A stretch of 64,000 bases of DNA from Candidatus Poribacteria bacterium (lineage in GTDB: Bacteria; Poribacteria; WGA-4E; WGA-3G), in NCBI GenBank assembly GCA_022827185.1, contig JAJDTM010000030.1, positions 1-64,000 on the forward strand, read 5' to 3'. Of this stretch, positions 59,548-64,000 are shown piece by piece (position 1 is the stretch's first letter; every line of letters begins with the position of its first letter). A program made the position numbers and the translations under genes. The notes beneath the pieces are model-generated. The model did not search any database. It saw nothing but the letters and a program-made list of their open reading frames with translations, and had not been told where the DNA came from.

Positions 59548-59734
59548 CCATAGGTGTCAATTTAGCGATTTTCATGATATTTCGGGGGACAGCTTCTACA
59601 CAGATACCGTCCCCTACGGGACTCAAGAGGTTTTTGGAGTCTTCAAGGTTTCCGCGTAGGATCCGGTTCGGTTAGGAAACCTCTCCTACCGGGTGACGAA
59701 AGGGTCTATTTATCTTTTAAAATTCACCATAAAT
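59548..59734. mobile_element. MITE-like repeat, third copy (short)
   Basis: Starts CCATAGGTGTCAATTTAGCG and carries the modules CCCCTACGGGACTCAAGAGG and GGATCCGGTTCGGTTAGG. The right end (TTTTAAAATTCACCATAAA) is a loose match to the inverted end. Confidence 0.55.
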
Positions 59735-59899
59735 AACGCTATCAGTTTGATTCTTCTATTGATAATCTTCCTCAAATTTGCTATTATAGCAACAATTGAA
59801 ATGTGGTAAGCAGGATTCAGAGGGTATCTGCTAATTTTTCACATCACTACTTAGCTAGAACCTCGGATTCTAAACCGAAACTAAAAAATGGAGGTAATC

Positions 59900-60703
59900 A
59901 TGAAACCAAAACGTTTAAATTGGCAAGCCATTCAAACAGGTTTTATCCTCCTCTGCACTTTCATCTTAAGCATCGGGGTGAAAGCTCAAGTCGTCACAGA
60001 CGGCTTAGTGAGCTATTACACGCTTGATAAAAACGACATCGCTGGTGATACGGTTAAAGATATCGTTGGCGGCAAAGACGGAACAATTGTCGGTCAACCG
60101 AAATCCATCGAAGGCCATCTCAGGGACGCACTCGATTTTGGTGGACAACCGGATTGTGTGGAGCTGCCAAGCATTTTCAAAATCGGGGAGAATCCAGCGT
60201 CGTATGAAGCCTGGTTTTTGAAAACGCCTGACAGTCGCGTCGGTTGGCAATATATCTTGACAAATAAAACGAATTTCTTCGATCATTTCTTTCGACTCGG
60301 TTTTAATCAAAACACCGGACAACTTCGATACTATACCGAACAAGCCAACAACGTCAGAAAAGCATGGATAACTGATGAGGATTACGCCGATGGCAAATGG
60401 CACCATGTGGTGGCGACACGCGAAGGCGATCAGGCAAAGGTGTATGTCAATGGTGTCCTCGTCAAAGCGGATGAGGCAATGTCAGGCGATATAGGCGGCG
60501 GGGAAACAAACTGGTACATCGCTCAAGATGGCAACACCGATGGATACTTGATAGGTGCAGTAGACGAAGTGCGCATCTATAAGAAAGTGCTGACACTGGA
60601 AGAAATCAAGCAGAACTTTGCATCACAGGGCTTATCAGTCGAACCCACTGGAAAGTTAAGTCTCACCTGGGGACAGATTAAAGCCGCACAATCTCATTGG
60701 TAA
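59900..60703 (+). CDS. secreted LamG-domain protein
   Basis: 267 residues from the ATG at 59900, chosen because TGGAGG lies just before it. The signal peptide ends near 'SIGVKA'. One LamG/concanavalin domain follows: 'GLVSYYTLDKNDIAGDTVKD', 'WYILTNKTNFFDHFFR'-like strands, 'GKWHHVVATREGDQAKVYVN' and 'LIGAVDEVRIYKKVLTLEE'. The C-terminus, 'KLSLTWGQIKAAQSHW', matches the tag on the protein at 36841. Probably binds a glycan. The stop overlaps the start of the next PhyH gene (TAATG). Confidence 0.8.
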   Translation: MKPKRLNWQAIQTGFILLCTFILSIGVKAQVVTDGLVSYYTLDKNDIAGDTVKDIVGGKDGTIVGQPKSIEGHLRDALDFGGQPDCVELPSIFKIGENPASYEAWFLKTPDSRVGWQYILTNKTNFFDHFFRLGFNQNTGQLRYYTEQANNVRKAWITDEDYADGKWHHVVATREGDQAKVYVNGVLVKADEAMSGDIGGGETNWYIAQDGNTDGYLIGAVDEVRIYKKVLTLEEIKQNFASQGLSVEPTGKLSLTWGQIKAAQSHW

Positions 60704-61929
60704 TGATTATGAAAGTAGATCCACAACAACTCATTGACGATGGCTACATCGTGCTGCGACAGGTTGTTCCGCCTGATCAGTTGGAAGGGCTGAGAACGAG
60801 TTTTGAAACCCTCGTTGAGAAGCAAAAAGTCGTCTGGGAAAGAGAACGGAAACCCAATGAAAAACCGGGAGGCGTTTGGACAACGAGCGCGCAACCGAGG
60901 GTGTTTTTTGATGAGGTTGTTGACGCTGCGACGGCTAACACCATTGAATTTTGTTTGCACGAAAACACACTTGGTGTGAGTCAGCAACTCATGAGAGCAC
61001 CTGACGCGGCGATAACGCTGATGGCACTGATGTGTAATCCGGTGCAAGATCACGGTCCCGCGAGTTGGCATCGTGATATTGATCCAACCGTACAGGCACC
61101 GCTCAAGGGGATGCAGATGGATTATGTTAAAAACGGACCAGGCTATGTCCAATGGAACATCCCGCTTTACGACGATAGTGTGTTCTGGCTCGTGCCGAGA
61201 AGTTATTGTCGTCCCAATACACCAGAGGAGCACGAACACCTATTGACCCGCGCACAGGAACCGATGCCGAACGGGATTCCGATTGAACTTTCAGCAGGTG
61301 ATGGTGTTGTCTATAGCCACATGGGTTTGCACTGGGGCAGCAACTATAGCACAAAATTGAGACGGACTGTTCATCTCGGATATCGCGCTTTCGGAGGGAA
61401 CTCGTATCCAATTGTTGACCATTTTTATTGGAATCTGGAATTCACCCAACATCTTTCCGCTGAGGCGCGCGCCCAATTTGAACATTTCTCTCGACTCCAC
61501 CAGCAGCAGTGCAATGCGATTGAATCAACCTTCCACGCCATCCGTAACAAGGATGCAGAAGGTTTTCGAGATGGATTGGTGAAGCTGCACCCCGGTGAAG
61601 AAGAGCGTATGGTTGCAGTCGTATTCCTCTCAAAACTTGCGGACAAAATCCGCACACTCAAAGACCCGGAAGTTAGCAAACTCCCAATTGAAGAACGCAT
61701 CGGGGCAATTTCTGCTCACCGACTCAACTTTCATCTTTATGAAGATTTCGCAAATCGTTTTTCCGCCGAAGATGCCGAAAGCATCTGGAAACGGTTTTCA
61801 GTATTATATAAAAAAATTGAGGCAGAAATCGCCCAATCTGTTTCCGATAGAACATCTCGCGTGATGCGCTATCAACTAACCGACATGCCAGCAAATTTCG
61901 AGGTAGAGGACTTTATTCAGAGTTGGTAG
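60703..61929 (+). CDS. PhyH-family dioxygenase
   Basis: 408 residues, starting inside the stop of the LamG gene. Iron motif H123-R-D125 in 'ASWHRDIDPTVQAP', distal His in 'GVVYSHMGLHWGSNYS', Arg in 'TKLRRTVHLGYRAFG'. A C-terminal helical extension of about 120 residues goes beyond the usual core. Coupling to a secreted glycan-binding-like protein is unusual; the enzyme itself has no signal peptide. Confidence 0.84.
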   Translation: MIMKVDPQQLIDDGYIVLRQVVPPDQLEGLRTSFETLVEKQKVVWERERKPNEKPGGVWTTSAQPRVFFDEVVDAATANTIEFCLHENTLGVSQQLMRAPDAAITLMALMCNPVQDHGPASWHRDIDPTVQAPLKGMQMDYVKNGPGYVQWNIPLYDDSVFWLVPRSYCRPNTPEEHEHLLTRAQEPMPNGIPIELSAGDGVVYSHMGLHWGSNYSTKLRRTVHLGYRAFGGNSYPIVDHFYWNLEFTQHLSAEARAQFEHFSRLHQQQCNAIESTFHAIRNKDAEGFRDGLVKLHPGEEERMVAVVFLSKLADKIRTLKDPEVSKLPIEERIGAISAHRLNFHLYEDFANRFSAEDAESIWKRFSVLYKKIEAEIAQSVSDRTSRVMRYQLTDMPANFEVEDFIQSW

Positions 61930-62049
61930 AAATGTAGCGAACAACTTTCAAACGAATTGCGTCAATCAGATGTGTCCGTCGTGCAAGAGGTGTGCGACGT
62001 GCACTGGAAGATTGAACAATTTCACCGTGAAGTGAATAGGAGTTAATCA

Positions 62050-63183
62050 TTGACACAAAATCGAAGTGTAATCATTAAAATTGAGGCGGGTTCGGTCAAG
62101 CGGCACAATGACCTTGTCCGCCTGCCTTTCAAGCCGAAACGTTACTTTCCGGATTGGCAAGAAGGGGTTTCAGGACTTGAGATGGCCATAGTTGATACAG
62201 ACGGTCATATCTCCGACGAGGATGTTCCATGTCAATTCGAGCCGACGCTGCGTGAACTTGCATGGCAGACAGGCGAGCTTTCGGCAGGGACATCGGCACA
62301 TTACGCGGTCCGACAGACCAATAAGCTGCCCATAACCCGTTATCAAATCGAACAGAAACCCGCGCATCTGCTCATTTCCGCCGATAACGCGTTATTCGCA
62401 CGATACAACTTCCTCGGCGTCTGGAAGCCTTACTTTTGGCCCCTCAACGGGAATTATGGGACTGTGGTTCGCGGGGCTGGCGGCGGCGACCATCCGCATC
62501 ATACAGGACTTTACCTCGCCTACGGAGGGCACGGTGAAGGTGGGTCTGCGAACATCTGGTCTGATTGGGATGAGCCGCCTTATGGTCCCTGCGGGAAGAT
62601 GTTGCATCAACGCTTCGTCCGAATCACTGAAGGAAACGTCTACGCTGAATTTGTCGAAGACCTGATCCATGTCAAAGGAGATGGTGAAGTTATCATGACA
62701 GAAACGCGGACGGCTCGAGTATGGTATGCGGACGATACGCGACGGTTTCTGGAAATTACGCACGAAACGACCCCACCACTGGACATCGGTGATCGGCAAT
62801 TCCTCTGTGTTGCGCGTTTGAATCCGTCAATGGGTATCCCAGAGAAAGGGCACGTTGAAAATTCTGAGGGCCAGATTGGCAGGACAGCGGTGCATCATCA
62901 ACGCGCCCGGTGGTGCGATTTAGGCGGCACAGTCGGAGATGGTGTATCCGGTATCGCGCTGTTTGACCACCCAGAAAATGCTGAACATCCAGGCTTCTTC
63001 GGCGAAATCGCTGTACCAGAACAGATGAGTATCCTCCACCATCCACCCGATGAGCTGGAAAATGACCGTTTCCGCTTGCGATTCGGGGTCTATGTCCACG
63101 AAGGTGTTACGCCAGGGGCAGATGTCGAACGGCATTATCAGTGCTATGTAAATCCGGTGCAGGCAGAGGTTTTGAAGGACTGA
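62050..63183 (+). CDS. PmoA/DUF6807-family protein
   Basis: 377 residues with a TTG start, supported by AGGAG 7 bases upstream. Characteristic segments: 'VWKPYFWPLNGNYGTVVRG', 'GDHPHHTGLYLAYGGH', 'WSDWDEPPYG', 'FLEITHETTPPLDIGDRQF' and 'GFFGEIAVPEQMSILHHPP'. The family is named for a supposed link to methane oxygenase but occurs mostly with sugar-processing genes; its function is unsettled. No signal peptide. A convergent PhyH gene follows. Confidence 0.8.
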   Translation: MTQNRSVIIKIEAGSVKRHNDLVRLPFKPKRYFPDWQEGVSGLEMAIVDTDGHISDEDVPCQFEPTLRELAWQTGELSAGTSAHYAVRQTNKLPITRYQIEQKPAHLLISADNALFARYNFLGVWKPYFWPLNGNYGTVVRGAGGGDHPHHTGLYLAYGGHGEGGSANIWSDWDEPPYGPCGKMLHQRFVRITEGNVYAEFVEDLIHVKGDGEVIMTETRTARVWYADDTRRFLEITHETTPPLDIGDRQFLCVARLNPSMGIPEKGHVENSEGQIGRTAVHHQRARWCDLGGTVGDGVSGIALFDHPENAEHPGFFGEIAVPEQMSILHHPPDELENDRFRLRFGVYVHEGVTPGADVERHYQCYVNPVQAEVLKD

Positions 63184-63202
63184 GAACTTTACCCTCGCCA
63201 AT

Positions 63203-64000
63203 TCACTCCCGGCGTTTGCGGTGCTTGACATCCAGTTCGCGAAGGAGTGCCAAAGTGTCCTCAAACGACAGTTCACCTGTTGAAGCCGTGTGTTCGAGAT
63301 AGTCGCGCGTCTTGTTGTTAAATACACTATAAAAGGCACGCGCCTCAGGATCGGGATGATCTCGCCAAAGTTCGACAGGTATGATCGAATCCTCGCTCAA
63401 GTACCGACGGTTCGGATGCCCGTAATAGACTTGTACCGTTTTACGTTCTGCCTGCGTCGGACGGGTCGTAGCGGTGTGCAAAACGCCGATGTTGAATAGT
63501 ATGGCTGTCCCAGCGGGACCGTACAAATCGACAATTCCGCCACGCTCTAACTGCGCATCTGTTTCGAGAATCTCAGCGTCCACTGATTCCGGTGATAAGG
63601 AGAAACAGTGCGTTGTTTCATCAACATCGGTTAGATACAGCATCAACTGTACGAACCCAATGCGCAATGGGTGTTCGAGCCAGTGCCTCGGACCATCTCG
63701 ATGCCAGCCGCGATTCAGTTCCCCATCGTACGGTGCCATATGTCGGATACAGACTTCTGAAAAGCAAGGTGCATTACCCATCAGTGTGTGTAGGCAATCC
63801 ATAACGATCGGATGCCGAATCACATTGTCGAATTCAGGTGCGGTCAGAAGCGCGTCGCAATTCACGGTCTGGTAATGTCCGATACGATACCAGTGATCTT
63901 GAACTTCAGTGCGGTCCTGGTCAAAGACATGAACAAAATGCTTAACCTCGGCATCGCTCAGAATCTTACCGAGTGAAACGTAGCCATTTTCTTTAAAAAA
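63203..64000 (-). CDS. PhyH-family dioxygenase, 5' end beyond the window
   Basis: At least 265 codons are visible. The longest ATG/GTG-started frame inside the window begins at a GTG at 63865, but the frame stays open to the edge with family-like sequence ('FKENGYVSLGKILSDAEVKH'), so the true start is outside. Motif 'NRGWHRDGPRHW' gives H-R-D. 'AILFNIGVLHTATTRPTQ' gives the distal His and 'RKTVQVYYGH' the Arg. Long loop between 'ESVDAEILETD' strands. A fourth PhyH protein in 8 kb. Confidence 0.85.
   Translation of the reverse strand, partial: FFKENGYVSLGKILSDAEVKHFVHVFDQDRTEVQDHWYRIGHYQTVNCDALLTAPEFDNVIRHPIVMDCLHTLMGNAPCFSEVCIRHMAPYDGELNRGWHRDGPRHWLEHPLRIGFVQLMLYLTDVDETTHCFSLSPESVDAEILETDAQLERGGIVDLYGPAGTAILFNIGVLHTATTRPTQAERKTVQVYYGHPNRRYLSEDSIIPVELWRDHPDPEARAFYSVFNNKTRDYLEHTASTGELSFEDTLALLRELDVKHRKRRE

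Noticed and set aside
1..64000. tRNA, rRNA and known riboswitches
   Set aside because: I found no cloverleaf, ribosomal core sequence or recognised aptamer; the GC hairpin at 18036 does not match the cyclic di-GMP aptamer.

Overview
The window looks like a chromosomal segment of a Gram-negative, probably marine or sponge-associated bacterium of the Candidatus Poribacteria type. That is an inference from gene content: several phytanoyl-CoA dioxygenase-like proteins, LamG secreted proteins, a giant LRR/cadherin protein with a FlgD/T9SS-like C-terminal tail, TPR arrays, lipid A genes (lpxB, lpxK), and many short palindromic and inverted-repeat elements between genes. No rRNA or tRNA gene was seen.

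Positions 1-8.5 kb are a defence island with two CBASS modules. Module A (minus strand) is a patatin effector (CapV) followed by a truncated CD-NTase. Module B (minus strand) is a complete CD-NTase, with an apparent E2-like domain and a SEC-C tail, followed by a Cap5-type HNH-SAVED effector. Each module faces a divergent plus-strand pair of an XRE repressor and an ImmA/IrrE-like metallopeptidase, the layout of the CapH/CapP regulators. Each pair is followed by a broken N-terminal piece of the same DNA methyltransferase gene. A MITE-like element with inverted ends begins exactly where the second piece stops.

Positions 9.1-18 kb hold one 2,912-residue secreted protein: LRR block, cadherin-like repeats, second LRR block, cadherin-like repeats, sorting tail. 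Next comes a repeat-rich gap. Positions 19-31.4 kb, on the plus strand, hold a Crp-fold regulator, an M28 peptidase, an HtrA protease, a TPR protein, a class III cyclase/ATPase/TPR signalling protein, a sugar isomerase-like TIM barrel protein and a large unknown membrane protein.

Positions 31.4-35 kb are argC-lpxB-lpxK on the minus strand. Positions 35-42.8 kb (plus) hold a fumarylacetoacetase-family enzyme, a lipoprotein gene with an in-frame TGA, a secreted LamG-like protein, a LarA-like enzyme, a PIN-domain toxin fused to an antitoxin-like tail, a membrane protein, a broken HicA-like gene and a NERD-helicase. Positions 42.8-49.5 kb are a minus-strand array of paralogous TPR genes, several decayed, carrying a MITE whose empty target site survives in a paralog.

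Positions 49.6-59.2 kb (minus) hold two tandem HAD hydrolases, an Rpn-like nuclease, queC, a small jelly-roll-like protein, an MFS transporter, a NuoE-NuoF fusion, two overlapping PhyH-family genes (one lacking the Asp of the iron motif) and an alpha/beta hydrolase. Positions 59.9-64 kb hold a secreted LamG protein translationally coupled to a PhyH protein, a PmoA/DUF6807 protein, and a PhyH gene running off the right edge.
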